Source: an uncultured Lachnospiraceae bacterium
GTDB taxonomy: Bacteria > Bacillota > Clostridia > Lachnospirales > Lachnospiraceae
Assembly (NCBI GenBank): GCA_910579865.1
Contig: CAJTXA010000023.1
Coordinates: 1 to 48,831 of the forward strand
DNA length: 48,831 nucleotides
Direction: 5' to 3'
Shown: positions 1 to 7,861 of the stretch, in pieces
How positions within the stretch are numbered: the first letter of the stretch is position 1
Layout of the letters: the number at the start of each line of letters is the position of its first letter
Program-made: the position numbers and the translations under genes
The notes under the pieces: model-generated
The model's database searches: none
Seen by the model: the letters and a program-made list of their open reading frames with translations, nothing else
What the model was told of the DNA's origin: nothing

Positions 1-80
1 GCGGATAAACCAAAATGAGGAGTTCCATTCAGCAGTTTTACCAGGACTGCTTTGTTAAGTTCGCACTTATGGGGCTTCAC
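1..80 (-). CDS. Partial gene of the mobile element, running off the left edge
   Basis: An open frame begins at a GTG (78-80) and stays open to the window edge for 26 codons. It is preceded by a strong AGGAGG Shine-Dalgarno eight bases upstream. The visible start reads roughly VKPHKCELNKAVLVKLL. I do not recognise the family. Its position downstream of the replication genes on the same strand suggests the next gene of the element. The 19-bp hairpin at 99-144 sits directly before its ribosome site. Confidence 0.4.
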   Translation of the reverse strand, partial: MKPHKCELNKAVLVKLLNGTPHFGLS

Positions 81-98
81 CCTCCGTACCTCCTGAAA

Positions 99-144
99 CC
101 TTGCCGGAAGTGTGATTGAAAAGATAATCACACTTCCGGCAAGG
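99..144 (-). terminator. Perfect 19-bp stem-loop ahead of a ribosome site
   Basis: Arms 99-117 and 126-144 are perfectly complementary, with an 8-base loop. On the minus strand only TTT follows the stem, then the AGGAGG of the partial gene, so the run of U is weak. It may end transcription after the gene at 244-567, or regulate the gene at 1-80. The bases 145-243 between it and the next gene show no convincing reading frame. Confidence 0.5.
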
Positions 145-243
145 CTCGAAAATGCCACCCGCCACACTTTGGCAGGCTCACATGATTTCTATTCCCGCTG
201 TTTTTGCGAAATGCTTTTTTCTGCCCATAAGCTCATTCTGCCC

Positions 244-567
244 TTATACATCCGACAGGACGCCGATCCTTGAAAGCCTTTCCATAAGGGCATCGTCCGG
301 CTCCAGTTCCCGCAGCAGGGAACTGTCAGCCAAAACAAACTTCTCCTTATAACGTTCCAGCATTTCCATCAGCATCAGGAAACAATCCTGCTGGTAGAGG
401 AAACTGGCAAGGCAGAGCAGCTCGCTGTCGCTTAATTCGCCTATCCTGAAATAATTTTCAAAATCATAATTGTCTGCAAATTTGCAGAAAGCCAGCTTTT
501 CCAATAACAGCTCCCTGCCGGTGCTGTCCTGTTCCTCATACTTTTTTTGCAGTTCTTTTTTGTCCAT
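244..567 (-). CDS. Small acidic hypothetical protein of the mobile element
   Basis: This 107-residue protein is charged and leucine rich, with no signal peptide or membrane segment, and looks fully helical. An AGGAG Shine-Dalgarno lies upstream of the ATG at 565-567, which supports the start. It is the third gene from the left in the element and lies beyond the HTH gene, divergent from it. I do not recognise a family; proteins of this kind are common accessory genes of clostridial conjugative elements. Function unknown. Confidence 0.6.
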   Translation of the reverse strand: MDKKELQKKYEEQDSTGRELLLEKLAFCKFADNYDFENYFRIGELSDSELLCLASFLYQQDCFLMLMEMLERYKEKFVLADSSLLRELEPDDALMERLSRIGVLSDV

Positions 568-600
568 ATCCCTTTACTCCTTTTCTTTTAATCTCCGATT

Positions 601-629
601 TTGGTAACTATAACCATCTCCATTATAGG
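601..629 (+). promoter_or_regulatory. Possible promoter for the HTH gene
   Basis: TTGGTA at 601-606 and TATAGG at 624-629 are separated by 17 bases, in the 112-base gap between two divergent genes. The match to a sigma-A promoter is modest. Confidence 0.3.
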
Positions 630-679
630 AGCATAATAAAACATATTCAAGCACAAAACGAAAGGAAATACCGCATATT

Positions 680-904
680 ATGATTAAATTCGACAAACTT
701 TTCCAGACCTTAAAGGAAAATGGAATCAGCCAGTACAGCCTCTATACCCATTACGGTGTCAGCCGTTCACAGATACAGCGGCTGAAAACCAACCAGTCCG
801 TCACCACCCACACGCTGAACATGATACTGAATATCTTAGGCGAAGGCTTTTCCCTGAATGACATCGCCGAATTTTCACCGGACACAGGACAGGCAGAAGA
901 TTAA
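680..904 (+). CDS. Small Cro/C1-type helix-turn-helix regulator
   Basis: A 74-residue protein made almost wholly of one Xre-like helix-turn-helix domain: a first helix (residues 3-14), then QYSLYTHYGVSRSQIQRLK as the DNA-reading helix pair, then TLNMILNILG as the last helix. Such lone HTH proteins usually repress genes of their own element. It has an AAAGGA ribosome site and is the only rightward gene in the element. It converges on repA with only 16 bases between stop codons, so it could also affect repA by opposing transcription. Target genes cannot be told from the sequence. Confidence 0.75.
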   Translation: MIKFDKLFQTLKENGISQYSLYTHYGVSRSQIQRLKTNQSVTTHTLNMILNILGEGFSLNDIAEFSPDTGQAED

Positions 905-919
905 GCTGCCCTGTTTTTT
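889..919 (+). terminator. Intrinsic terminator of the HTH gene
   Basis: Arms ACAGGCAG (889-896) and CTGCCCTGT (906-914, one bulged base) are followed by a run of six T. The left arm overlaps the last codons of the gene. It also faces the end of repA. Confidence 0.6.
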
Positions 920-920
920 G

Positions 921-2051
921 TTAAGTCATCCCTTTCTCTGCCCACCCTCCTCCATACATATCATGCTGCACCTCCTGCTGGTAATAATGGCTCATGGTTG
1001 AGGGGGCATTGTAAAGCGCAGTGATCAGGTATGCCCTGATATTTGTTATCTTCGTAACCGTTCCCTTCATACAGCCCATCACATATCCCACATGGCTGCT
1101 GTCCAGCTTCAGGAAACGGGATTTTACAAGCTCATAAGGGTAATCCTCCCCGTTGATACGGATTGTTTTCCGCTTCACGCATACCACGTCACAGACAGTT
1201 TCATAGATTTCCTCGTACATCTCCTTATCGCCGTACTGGTCATATTTCATGTGGTGTTCATATTCCAGATTTTTACGGATCAGTGCCATATATGCGTTTG
1301 TTTCATCTATCGTATCAATCCCATCCATCATACCGTCTTTTTCCTGTGAGCCTGCGCTGTCCATGCTTCCTACAGATTGATTGATAGGATTGGTATAACT
1401 CATATCAGTATAATTATTGTTAGTCTGATTTTTTTCAGTCTGGCTATAATCAGTATAATTATAGTCAGTATAATTAGGGTCTGTTTTTTGAACTTCTGCA
1501 AGTTCAGTTTCTGAACTTCTTGAAGTCTGTTTTTTGAACTTCTGCAAGTCTGTATTTTGAACTTCTTGAGGTTCAGTTTCTGGACTTCCAGAAGTATAAT
1601 TATTGAACTTCTTGAAGTTCAAATTTTGAACTTCTGTGGATTTATCGGCATTTGCGGCTGTATTTTCCGGATTTATATCTGAAACTGCCGCAAAATTTTT
1701 TACATATATAATATCCGGCTTGCCAAGCCCCCTGCGCTTTTTTTCTATCAGCCCGATACCATTATCACTGTCAAGCTCCTTGATGACTTTTGCGCAGGTT
1801 GCCTTTGCACAGCCCAGATCTTCCATCATGTTGTCAACAGTATAGATAATATATGCCCTGTTTTCATCATCCAGCCACCCGTTTTTCATGGAAAGCGACA
1901 TCCGGTCAAGCATCAGACCGTACAGGAGCTTGGCATCGCTGCTAAGCCCCTTGAAACGCTCGTCCTTAATCAGCAGGCGGGGAACACGGTAAAAAGAAAA
2001 CTGCTCTGCTTCTACGCCATAGTAATAATCAAACTTCAATGGCTCGCCCAT
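921..2051 (-). CDS. repA: Replication initiator protein, RepA_N family
   Basis: A 376-residue initiator expected to bind and open the origin of the element. The N-terminal ~120 residues match the RepA_N pattern: FSFYRVPRLLIKDERFKGLS, then SSDAKLLYGLMLDRMSLS, then the winged-helix part with YTVDNMMEDLGCAKATC. The middle (about residues 140-225) is low complexity, rich in N, T, Y and EVQ, because the DNA there carries iteron-like repeats. The last ~110 residues form a second folded domain like that seen in this family from Clostridia. I chose the ATG at 2051, with AAAGGAGG nine bases upstream, over the in-frame ATG at 2084. parB ends 14 bases upstream, so the two are probably cotranscribed. Confidence 0.85.
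   Translation of the reverse strand: MGEPLKFDYYYGVEAEQFSFYRVPRLLIKDERFKGLSSDAKLLYGLMLDRMSLSMKNGWLDDENRAYIIYTVDNMMEDLGCAKATCAKVIKELDSDNGIGLIEKKRRGLGKPDIIYVKNFAAVSDINPENTAANADKSTEVQNLNFKKFNNYTSGSPETEPQEVQNTDLQKFKKQTSRSSETELAEVQKTDPNYTDYNYTDYSQTEKNQTNNNYTDMSYTNPINQSVGSMDSAGSQEKDGMMDGIDTIDETNAYMALIRKNLEYEHHMKYDQYGDKEMYEEIYETVCDVVCVKRKTIRINGEDYPYELVKSRFLKLDSSHVGYVMGCMKGTVTKITNIRAYLITALYNAPSTMSHYYQQEVQHDMYGGGWAEKGMT
1406..1476. repeat. AT-rich 15-bp repeat beside the iterons
   Basis: CAGTATAATTA occurs at 1406, 1451 and 1466; the spacings are 45 and 15, so the unit is 15 bp. It encodes NYTDY-like pentapeptides in RepA. The AT-rich run next to the iterons would suit a DNA unwinding element. Confidence 0.6.
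1490..1641. repeat. Seven iterons at exact 23-bp period inside repA (putative oriV)
   Basis: Variants of the core GAACTTCTTGAAGT start at 1490, 1513, 1536, 1559, 1582, 1605 and 1628. Each core has dyad symmetry (ACTTC..GAAGT). The 23-bp period is not a multiple of three, so the repeat is kept at the DNA level and not for the protein. RepA_N plasmids are known to carry their origin within the rep gene, so this is the likely replication origin and RepA binding array. Confidence 0.75.
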
Positions 2052-2065
2052 TTTTACCGCCTCCT

Positions 2066-2941
2066 TTACTGCTTGCCTTTCCATTCCTCCAAAAGCCGGA
2101 TAATGACGCTCTCTATATCATCATTGGAATATTCCTCTGGAAAATACTTGTTAATCTTATCGCTCTTAATCGTTACTCTTCTTTCCTTTGGCTTTTCCTG
2201 CTCCAGTATCAGCCTGACCATTTGCAGCGTAAGCCCGCCTTTTTTCCCATATTCCTTTAGCTTTGCCGACTGGGAAGCGTTCACTGCCGCCCCTGTTTCC
2301 TCAAGGATAACAGCTACCCACTGCTGGGCTTCTTCGGACAGGAAAGAAATATCCACGCCCTGCGCTATTCCTATCTTTTTCTTGTCCACCATGTCAAGCA
2401 GCTCGTCAATGAGCCTTGCAAGCCACACATACCTCTGCACCGTCTTTCCGCTTTCCCCGGCAGCTTCCCCCACTTCGTCAAGGGTGCTGCCGCCTTTGCT
2501 GCCCTGATGCTTCATCGCTTCGTACTTCATGGCATAAGCCTTTGCTTTTTCGCTCGGTAAGATGTCCTCACGCTGGATATTGGAATCCACCATGATGATT
2601 GTAGCTTCATCGTCCGTATAATTTCTGACAATGACGGGCATCGTGTCCAACCCTGCCCTTTCAGAACCCCGTTTCCTACGGTGTCCGGCGATGATCTCAT
2701 AGCCGCCCCCTGCCCTCGGTCTTACAATTCCGGGTACAAGCACACCATATTTCCCGATGCTCTCCGTGGTTTCCTCCATTTTTTCATCATCAAGGACACG
2801 GAAAGGGTGTCCCTTGAATGTATGTAAATCGCTCAGCTTCGCACTGATAATCTGCTCTCCTGCTGTATTCTCTGCACCGCCAAATAGATCATCAAAACTG
2901 TTCAGTTTGACTTTTGATGCGCTCCCTGCCTTACTGCCCAT
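2066..2941 (-). CDS. parB: ParB-like partition protein
   Basis: A 291-residue ParB/Spo0J-type DNA-binding protein that works with ParA to segregate or stabilise the element. The N-terminal nuclease-like ParB domain has the box GGYEIIAGHRRKRGSERAGL (about residues 85-104) with NIQREDILPSEKAKAY following, both hallmarks of the family. A helix-turn-helix (GKTVQRYVWLARL) follows, and the C-terminal part resembles plasmid ParB proteins. I chose ATG 2941, nine bases after GGAGG; a TTG at 2947 is also in frame but too close to the ribosome site. It overlaps the end of parA by 11 bases, indicating translational coupling. Confidence 0.88.
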   Translation of the reverse strand: MGSKAGSASKVKLNSFDDLFGGAENTAGEQIISAKLSDLHTFKGHPFRVLDDEKMEETTESIGKYGVLVPGIVRPRAGGGYEIIAGHRRKRGSERAGLDTMPVIVRNYTDDEATIIMVDSNIQREDILPSEKAKAYAMKYEAMKHQGSKGGSTLDEVGEAAGESGKTVQRYVWLARLIDELLDMVDKKKIGIAQGVDISFLSEEAQQWVAVILEETGAAVNASQSAKLKEYGKKGGLTLQMVRLILEQEKPKERRVTIKSDKINKYFPEEYSNDDIESVIIRLLEEWKGKQ

Positions 2942-3716
2942 TGCCAAGCACCTCCTTTGTCAGGGACTGGTACGCATCCGCAACCCTGCCTTTCGGGTCA
3001 TGCTGGTAAATACTGATGCCCTCTGCGGAAGTTTCCGCAGCCCGTACCGACATCGGTATTCTGTTTTCAAATATCTTTACTTTGTTTCCATAATTCTCAA
3101 CCAGCAATGCGCTGATATCCCTTGCATAGTTTGTCCTGCTGTCCACCATTGTCAGGAGAATGCCTTCAATTTCCAGTTTCGGATTAAGCTGGCGCTTTAC
3201 CCTGCCAATGGTCTTGATAAGCTGTTCCAGTCCCTTTACGGGCAGGTATGCCGCCTGAACGGGAATGAGTACGCTGTCAGCGCAGGCAAGGGCATTTATA
3301 GTCATCATGCCAAGCGATGGCATACAGTCAATCAAAATATAACTGTATCTGTCCCTTATCTGCTCTATGTAGGAACGAAGCACAAGCTCCCTGCTCATGA
3401 CATTTACAAGTGATACTTCCAAGCCCGCCAGTTCAATGTTCCCCGGCAACAGGTCAATCCCCTCGTCATGTTTTAAGATACCATAACCTGCTTCTGTTTC
3501 CTCGTCATTGATAACGTTCATCATTACCCTGGCAAGTGTTTCTTCCAGCTTGTCCGGCTCCGTGAAGCCTAAACTTGCGGTCAGGCTTCCCTGTGCGTCC
3601 GCATCAATCACTAATACTTTCTCTCCTTGTTTTGCCAGCCCAATCCCTAAGCTGCTTGTTGTGGTGGTCTTGCCCACTCCGCCCTTTTGGTTTGCTATTG
3701 CTATCACTTTACACAT
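2931..3716 (-). CDS. parA: ParA-type partition ATPase
   Basis: A 261-residue Walker-type ATPase of the ParA/Soj family. It has the deviant Walker A motif KGGVGKTTTT at about residues 10-19, DADAQGSL as the Walker A-prime segment, and ILIDCMPSLG as Walker B. ParA binds DNA non-specifically and moves ParB-bound DNA. The start is the ATG at 3716, which has GAGGA nine to ten bases upstream; the longer frame to 3776 has no suitable ribosome site. It follows the 60-residue gene by 16 bases and overlaps parB at its end, so parA, parB and repA form one operon. Confidence 0.92.
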   Translation of the reverse strand: MCKVIAIANQKGGVGKTTTTSSLGIGLAKQGEKVLVIDADAQGSLTASLGFTEPDKLEETLARVMMNVINDEETEAGYGILKHDEGIDLLPGNIELAGLEVSLVNVMSRELVLRSYIEQIRDRYSYILIDCMPSLGMMTINALACADSVLIPVQAAYLPVKGLEQLIKTIGRVKRQLNPKLEIEGILLTMVDSRTNYARDISALLVENYGNKVKIFENRIPMSVRAAETSAEGISIYQHDPKGRVADAYQSLTKEVLGNGQ

Positions 3717-3732
3717 GGTTTTATTCCTCCGT

Positions 3733-3915
3733 TTAGTTAGATTTTTCTTTGATGTTGGCTTTCTGCACTTCCACATAAGCCCGGTAATACCTGTTTGTAC
3801 CTTTATTCCGGTACAGTTCCGAAACTTCCGTCACAGCCACTTTGGGCTGTCTTTTCAGAATCTTCCCGAACCACTTAATATCATTCTTTGTTCCCATCAG
3901 TCGAATTTTCAGCAC
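3733..3915 (-). CDS. 60-residue element protein, DUF3970-like
   Basis: A small basic protein starting from GTG at 3915 and reading LKIRLMGTKNDIKWFGK near its start. The pattern of a beta strand, GTK.DIKWF and a closing strand RYYRAYVEV resembles the DUF3970 family of small proteins found on clostridial mobile elements; I am moderately sure. GAGAGG lies just ahead of the GTG. An ATG upstream at 4014 would give a much longer overlap with the preceding gene and an arginine/serine-rich leader, so it is unlikely. It overlaps the DUF6075-like gene by 35 bases. Function unknown. Confidence 0.6.
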   Translation of the reverse strand: MLKIRLMGTKNDIKWFGKILKRQPKVAVTEVSELYRNKGTNRYYRAYVEVQKANIKEKSN

Positions 3916-4399
3916 GTTTCCTCTCCATTTCCGCAAGGATTTCCTCGACGGACTTCTGCTTTTGGCAATATTCCGGATAACGGAGCCTGATGCCCTGCCA
4001 GAAGTACACCGCATAGCCGCAGCAGAAAATATTGCCTACGGAATACTCCCTGCACTCGCTTATCTGCTCGTCCCTGCTCTCATAATCATCAACGCTTGGC
4101 GTTCCGTCCGTATAAAGGTTAAAGGCAAGCCTTACCACCCGGACACTGCCGCTTGTCTGCCATCCTTGATGCAGGCATTCCGGCTTGATGTACCCTGACT
4201 TAATATCATAAATCTGGCTGAAATGATTTCTTGTGTCCTCTGAAATGCCAAGAATATAAATCAAAGCCTTGTGATAACAGTCCTGATACCTTGCCTGTTT
4301 CAATTTTTCATAATAAAATTTCTCATGTTCCTCGTCTGCAAAAACCATGTGTGTGTTGTTGGCGCTCTGCGCCCCTGCTCTTAACGCTGTGTTGTTCAT
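3881..4399 (-). CDS. DUF6075-like protein of the mobile element
   Basis: A 172-residue soluble protein starting NNTALRAGAQSANN after the ATG at 4399, which has GGAGG seven bases upstream. It contains a helical region HEKFYYEKLKQARYQDCYHK and a compact C-terminal half with several cysteines and tyrosines. I recognise it as the DUF6075 type seen beside ParA/ParB/RepA in Lachnospiraceae elements. Its role is unknown. It is the first gene of the leftward operon and lies directly after an intrinsic terminator-like hairpin, so its expression may depend on antitermination or on a promoter close to the gene. Confidence 0.65.
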   Translation of the reverse strand: MNNTALRAGAQSANNTHMVFADEEHEKFYYEKLKQARYQDCYHKALIYILGISEDTRNHFSQIYDIKSGYIKPECLHQGWQTSGSVRVVRLAFNLYTDGTPSVDDYESRDEQISECREYSVGNIFCCGYAVYFWQGIRLRYPEYCQKQKSVEEILAEMERKRAENSTDGNKE

Positions 4400-4436
4400 A
4401 CATGAACCTCCTTCATTAAAGATATTGAATAAAAAA

Positions 4437-4467
4437 GGGAACAAACCCCGAAATAGGGTCTATTCCC
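4437..4467 (-). terminator. Intrinsic terminator in the leader of the par-rep operon
   Basis: On the minus strand a stem closes with GGGAA/TTCCC around an inner CCC/GGG pair and is followed at once by six T (4431-4436). It stands only 32 bases before the ATG of the first operon gene. Confidence 0.65.
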
Positions 4468-4478
4468 AAACATCAAAC

Positions 4479-4503
4479 AAGGGAAAGCATTTTGCTTTCC
4501 CTT
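4479..4503 (-). terminator. 11-bp hairpin upstream of the operon terminator
   Basis: Arms 4479-4489 and 4493-4503 (AAGGGAAAGCA and its complement) are perfect, with a three-base loop. It may end ppdK transcription. Its AAGGGAA arm could also pair with TTCCCTT of the next hairpin, so the two structures can compete. Confidence 0.55.
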
Positions 4504-4637
4504 GCAGAACTTATATATAGACTTTTACCACAATATCCTTAAATCTGTTAGCCTTTGTGTACTCTGGACGTTCAGCCATAAATGCTCTTACATCCTCTCT
4601 CGACACCGTTAAGGTACAGAAGTAAATATGTGGTTGT

Positions 4638-7274
4638 CTAATTCCTCTTGTTGTTAATAGCCGCCTGTGCTGCTGCAAGTCTAGCGATTGGCACACGGAA
4701 TGGAGAACAGGATACATAATTTAGCCCTATCTTATGGCAGAATTCAATTGAAGATGGATCTCCACCATGCTCTCCACAAATACCAAGTTTGATATCAGGA
4801 CGAACCTTACGACCTTTTTCTGCTGCCATCTGTACCAATTGACCTACTCCAGTTTGATCTAATCTTGCAAATGGATCGGACTCATAAATCTTTGCTTGAT
4901 AATAGGAATCTAAGAACTTACCTGCATCATCACGGGAGAAGCCAAATGTCATCTGTGTCAAATCATTTGTACCAAAGGAGAAGAATTCTGCTTCTTCTGC
5001 AATACCATCAGCAGTTAAAGCTGCACGAGGAATTTCAATCATAGTACCAATATGATACTGCATATCGGAATTCTTTTCTTTCTTTACTGCTTCTGCAACT
5101 TCTACTACAACATCCTTTACATATTTTAATTCTTTCTTTTCGCCAACTAATGGAATCATAATTTCAGGAACAATATCATATCCCTTTTCTGCCTTTACTT
5201 CAATAGCTGCTTCCATAACTGCTCTGGTCTGCATCTTTGCAATTTCAGGGTACGTAACAGCAAGACGGCATCCTCTATGACCCATCATAGGATTAAATTC
5301 ATGAAGTGCATCACATTTTGCTTTTACTTCTGCTACTGTTAAGCCCATATCATCCGCAAGAGCTTTAATATCCTCTTCTTCAGTAGGAACGAACTCATGA
5401 AGAGGTGGATCTAAATAGCGAACAGTCATTGGTCTGCCTTCCAAAGCTTCATACATTGCTTTAAAGTCAGCCTTCTGGAATTCACCAATTGATTTTAATG
5501 CTTCCTCTCTCTGCTCTACTGTATCAGAAAGAATCATTCTTCTAAACTTAGGAATTCTGTCCTCGCCAAAGAACATATGCTCTGTACGGCAAAGTCCAAT
5601 TCCCTCTGCTCCAAGTTTTACTGCATTTCTAGTATCTGCAGGGGTATCTGCATTGGTACGAACTTTCAGTGTTCTAAACTGATCAGCCCAAGCCATAATA
5701 CGTCCAAAGTTTCCGCCAACAGAAGCCTCTACTGTCTTAATATCACCCTTATAAATCTTACCTGTGCTGCCATCTAATGAAATATAATCTCCTTCATGGA
5801 AAGTATATCCGCCAAGTTCAAATACCTTTGCTTCTTCATCAATCTTAATATCTCCACATCCGGATACACAGCAAGTACCCATACCACGAGCTACTACAGC
5901 AGCATGAGAAGTCATACCACCACGTACAGTCAAAATTCCCTGAGAAGCATGCATTCCTTCAATATCTTCTGGAGAAGTTTCCAAACGAACTAAGATAACT
6001 CTTTCTCCTCTGCCACCTTTTCCAGCCGCCTTTGCTTCATCTGCAGTAAAGTAAACCTTACCAGCAGCAGCACCAGGAGAAGCAGGAAGAGCAGAACCAA
6101 TTACTTCACCAGCTTTTAGGGCAGCTGCATCAAATGTTGGATGTAATAGCTGATCCAAAGACTTTGCCTCAATACGAATGACTGCTTCTTCTGGTGTAAT
6201 CTTTCCTTCATCTACTAAATCACAAGCAATATTAATTGCAGCAGGAGCTGTTCTCTTTCCATTTCTAGTCTGTAAGAAGAATAATTTTCCTTCCTCAATT
6301 GTAAACTCCATGTCCTGCATATCACGATAATGATCCTCTAACTTCATAGCCAAATCCATAAATTGCTTATAGCAATCTGGCAAATCCTGCTCAAGCTGTG
6401 TAATTGGCTGAGGAGTACGTACACCAGCAACTACGTCTTCACCTTGTGCATTAATCAAATATTCTCCGAAAATTCCCTTTTCTCCAGTAGAAGGATTCCG
6501 TGTAAATGCTACACCTGTACCAGAAGTATTTCCTTTATTTCCAAATACCATCGTCTGTACATTTACTGCTGTACCCCAATCACCAGGAATATCATTCATA
6601 CGTCTGTAAACAATTGCACGAGGGTTGTCCCAAGACCGGAATACTGCTTTTACTGCTTCCATAAGCTGAACCTTTGGATCTTGTGGGAAATCTTCTCCCT
6701 TCATTGCCTCTTTATAAACTTTCTTAAAACGCTCAATTAACACCTTTAAATCCTCAGCTGTTAATTCTGTATCATATTTCACACCCTTCTCTTCTTTTAA
6801 TTCATCAATAATTTTCTCAAAGAAGGACTTTGGCACTTCCATAACAACGTCTGAGAACATCTGAATAAATCTTCTATAGGAATCATAAGCAAATCTAGGA
6901 TTTCCAGTCTTCTTTGCAAATCCTTCTACAGATACATCATTCAATCCCAAATTTAAAATGGTATCCATCATACCAGGCATAGAAGCTCGTGCACCAGACC
7001 GAACAGATACTAATAATGGATCTTCTGTATCCCCAAATTTCTTTCCATTTACTCCTTCTAACCAAGTAATTGCTTCAAAAATCTGTCCTTTAATCTCGTC
7101 TGTGATCTGCTTTCCGCTTGTATAATAATCGGTACAAGCCTCTGTTGTTACTGTAAATCCCTGTGGAATTGGCATACCCAAATTTGTCATTTCTGCCAAG
7201 TTTGCGCCCTTTCCACCAAGAAGGTTTCTCATATCTGCATTTCCTTCTTCAAACTTATAAACCCACTTTGCCAT
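4638..7274 (-). CDS. ppdK: Pyruvate, phosphate dikinase
   Basis: An 878-residue cytosolic enzyme that interconverts pyruvate, ATP and phosphate with PEP, AMP and pyrophosphate; in anaerobes it serves glycolysis or gluconeogenesis. The order of domains is complete: N-terminal nucleotide-binding part (GGKGANLAEMTNLGMPIPQG), the phosphohistidine domain with GGMTSHAAVVARGMG (about residue 455), and the PEP/pyruvate barrel ending in GICGEHGGDP with the catalytic cysteine. Length agrees with the family (about 875). GGAGGAAAGACC precedes the ATG. The C terminus ends normally (ARLAAAQAAI), so the mobile element next to it did not cut the gene. Confidence 0.97.
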   Translation of the reverse strand: MAKWVYKFEEGNADMRNLLGGKGANLAEMTNLGMPIPQGFTVTTEACTDYYTSGKQITDEIKGQIFEAITWLEGVNGKKFGDTEDPLLVSVRSGARASMPGMMDTILNLGLNDVSVEGFAKKTGNPRFAYDSYRRFIQMFSDVVMEVPKSFFEKIIDELKEEKGVKYDTELTAEDLKVLIERFKKVYKEAMKGEDFPQDPKVQLMEAVKAVFRSWDNPRAIVYRRMNDIPGDWGTAVNVQTMVFGNKGNTSGTGVAFTRNPSTGEKGIFGEYLINAQGEDVVAGVRTPQPITQLEQDLPDCYKQFMDLAMKLEDHYRDMQDMEFTIEEGKLFFLQTRNGKRTAPAAINIACDLVDEGKITPEEAVIRIEAKSLDQLLHPTFDAAALKAGEVIGSALPASPGAAAGKVYFTADEAKAAGKGGRGERVILVRLETSPEDIEGMHASQGILTVRGGMTSHAAVVARGMGTCCVSGCGDIKIDEEAKVFELGGYTFHEGDYISLDGSTGKIYKGDIKTVEASVGGNFGRIMAWADQFRTLKVRTNADTPADTRNAVKLGAEGIGLCRTEHMFFGEDRIPKFRRMILSDTVEQREEALKSIGEFQKADFKAMYEALEGRPMTVRYLDPPLHEFVPTEEEDIKALADDMGLTVAEVKAKCDALHEFNPMMGHRGCRLAVTYPEIAKMQTRAVMEAAIEVKAEKGYDIVPEIMIPLVGEKKELKYVKDVVVEVAEAVKKEKNSDMQYHIGTMIEIPRAALTADGIAEEAEFFSFGTNDLTQMTFGFSRDDAGKFLDSYYQAKIYESDPFARLDQTGVGQLVQMAAEKGRKVRPDIKLGICGEHGGDPSSIEFCHKIGLNYVSCSPFRVPIARLAAAQAAINNKRN

Positions 7275-7861
7275 TGGTCTTTCCTCCTGATTTTTTCGAC
7301 TTTATCATTTTTCTGCCGCATTACTACCTAATTTTTAAACCTCTATTAAGCAGTCTGTTAATATTATAACATACATTTCTAATACGTCTACCACTTTTTC
7401 TTATTTTTCACTATTTTTTCTATTTTTATGTATGAATCTACCATTAAGTAGACATTCATTGTACAATTTGTTAGTTTTTCTTTCTTAAACATTTGCTTTA
7501 CTAATCCACTCCTATTCTGCAATTTGTCAAACAAAATAAGATTTCGTTAAAAAAGCGTCAATTACCTCTTTACCTATTTATAACATCAATGATTCATTCC
7601 CTAAACAAGTTCATGGATCTCAAAATCGATTTTAATAATATATATCTTATACAATAACCCTTTCTACACTTCTATACAAATTCTCCCCACTTCTATTTTT
7701 CATTCCAATAACCTTTTTATAAAATATAACAACAAACAGATAAATTATAAACTCTAAAACAATATAGATGAAATATTAAAATTAATGTTAAAAATTTATA
7801 TTTAATGCTATATCATAACTATGAAAAAATAAAATTTTTATAATTAATATAATATTAGCAG
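7275..7861. other. Long AT-rich spacer
   Basis: About 590 bases with no supported gene. It holds the ppdK promoter and ribosome site at its left end. The rest is a T- and A-rich sequence with stop codons in every frame, and its right end merges into the decayed FtsW-like gene; the far 3' part of that gene may once have lain here. Confidence 0.6.
7363..7371 (-). promoter_or_regulatory. Extended -10 promoter of ppdK
   Basis: TGTTATAAT on the minus strand is a perfect extended -10 element; no good -35 is seen. Transcription would start near 7356, giving a leader of about 80 bases. Confidence 0.5.

Larger units (their letters stand above)
1..4630. mobile_element. End of a putative integrative and conjugative element (replication/partition module)
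   Basis: The stretch carries RepA_N initiator, ParB, ParA and small accessory genes in one leftward run, and is clearly richer in GC than the housekeeping genes that follow. This combination is known from plasmids and from Tn1549-like integrative elements of Clostridia. The outer boundary is inferred to lie between the hairpin ending at 4503 and the ppdK stop at 4638, where composition changes. No integrase, relaxase or att repeat is visible here because the rest of the element lies beyond the left edge. An integrated plasmid is the alternative reading. Confidence 0.6.

Noticed and set aside
152..352. Rightward open frame of 66 codons
   Set aside because: It lies antisense to the acidic element gene, has no ribosome site, and its composition is that of a shadow frame.
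1490..1641. CRISPR-like array, because repeats have regular spacing
   Set aside because: The repeat plus spacer is only 23 bp, the unit is coding within repA, and no cas genes are near; iterons fit better.
4511..4717. Leftward 68-codon frame overlapping the end of ppdK
   Set aside because: Its first half is a shadow of ppdK and its ATG has no ribosome site. Only the last 22 codons may mean something; that is discussed as a finding.
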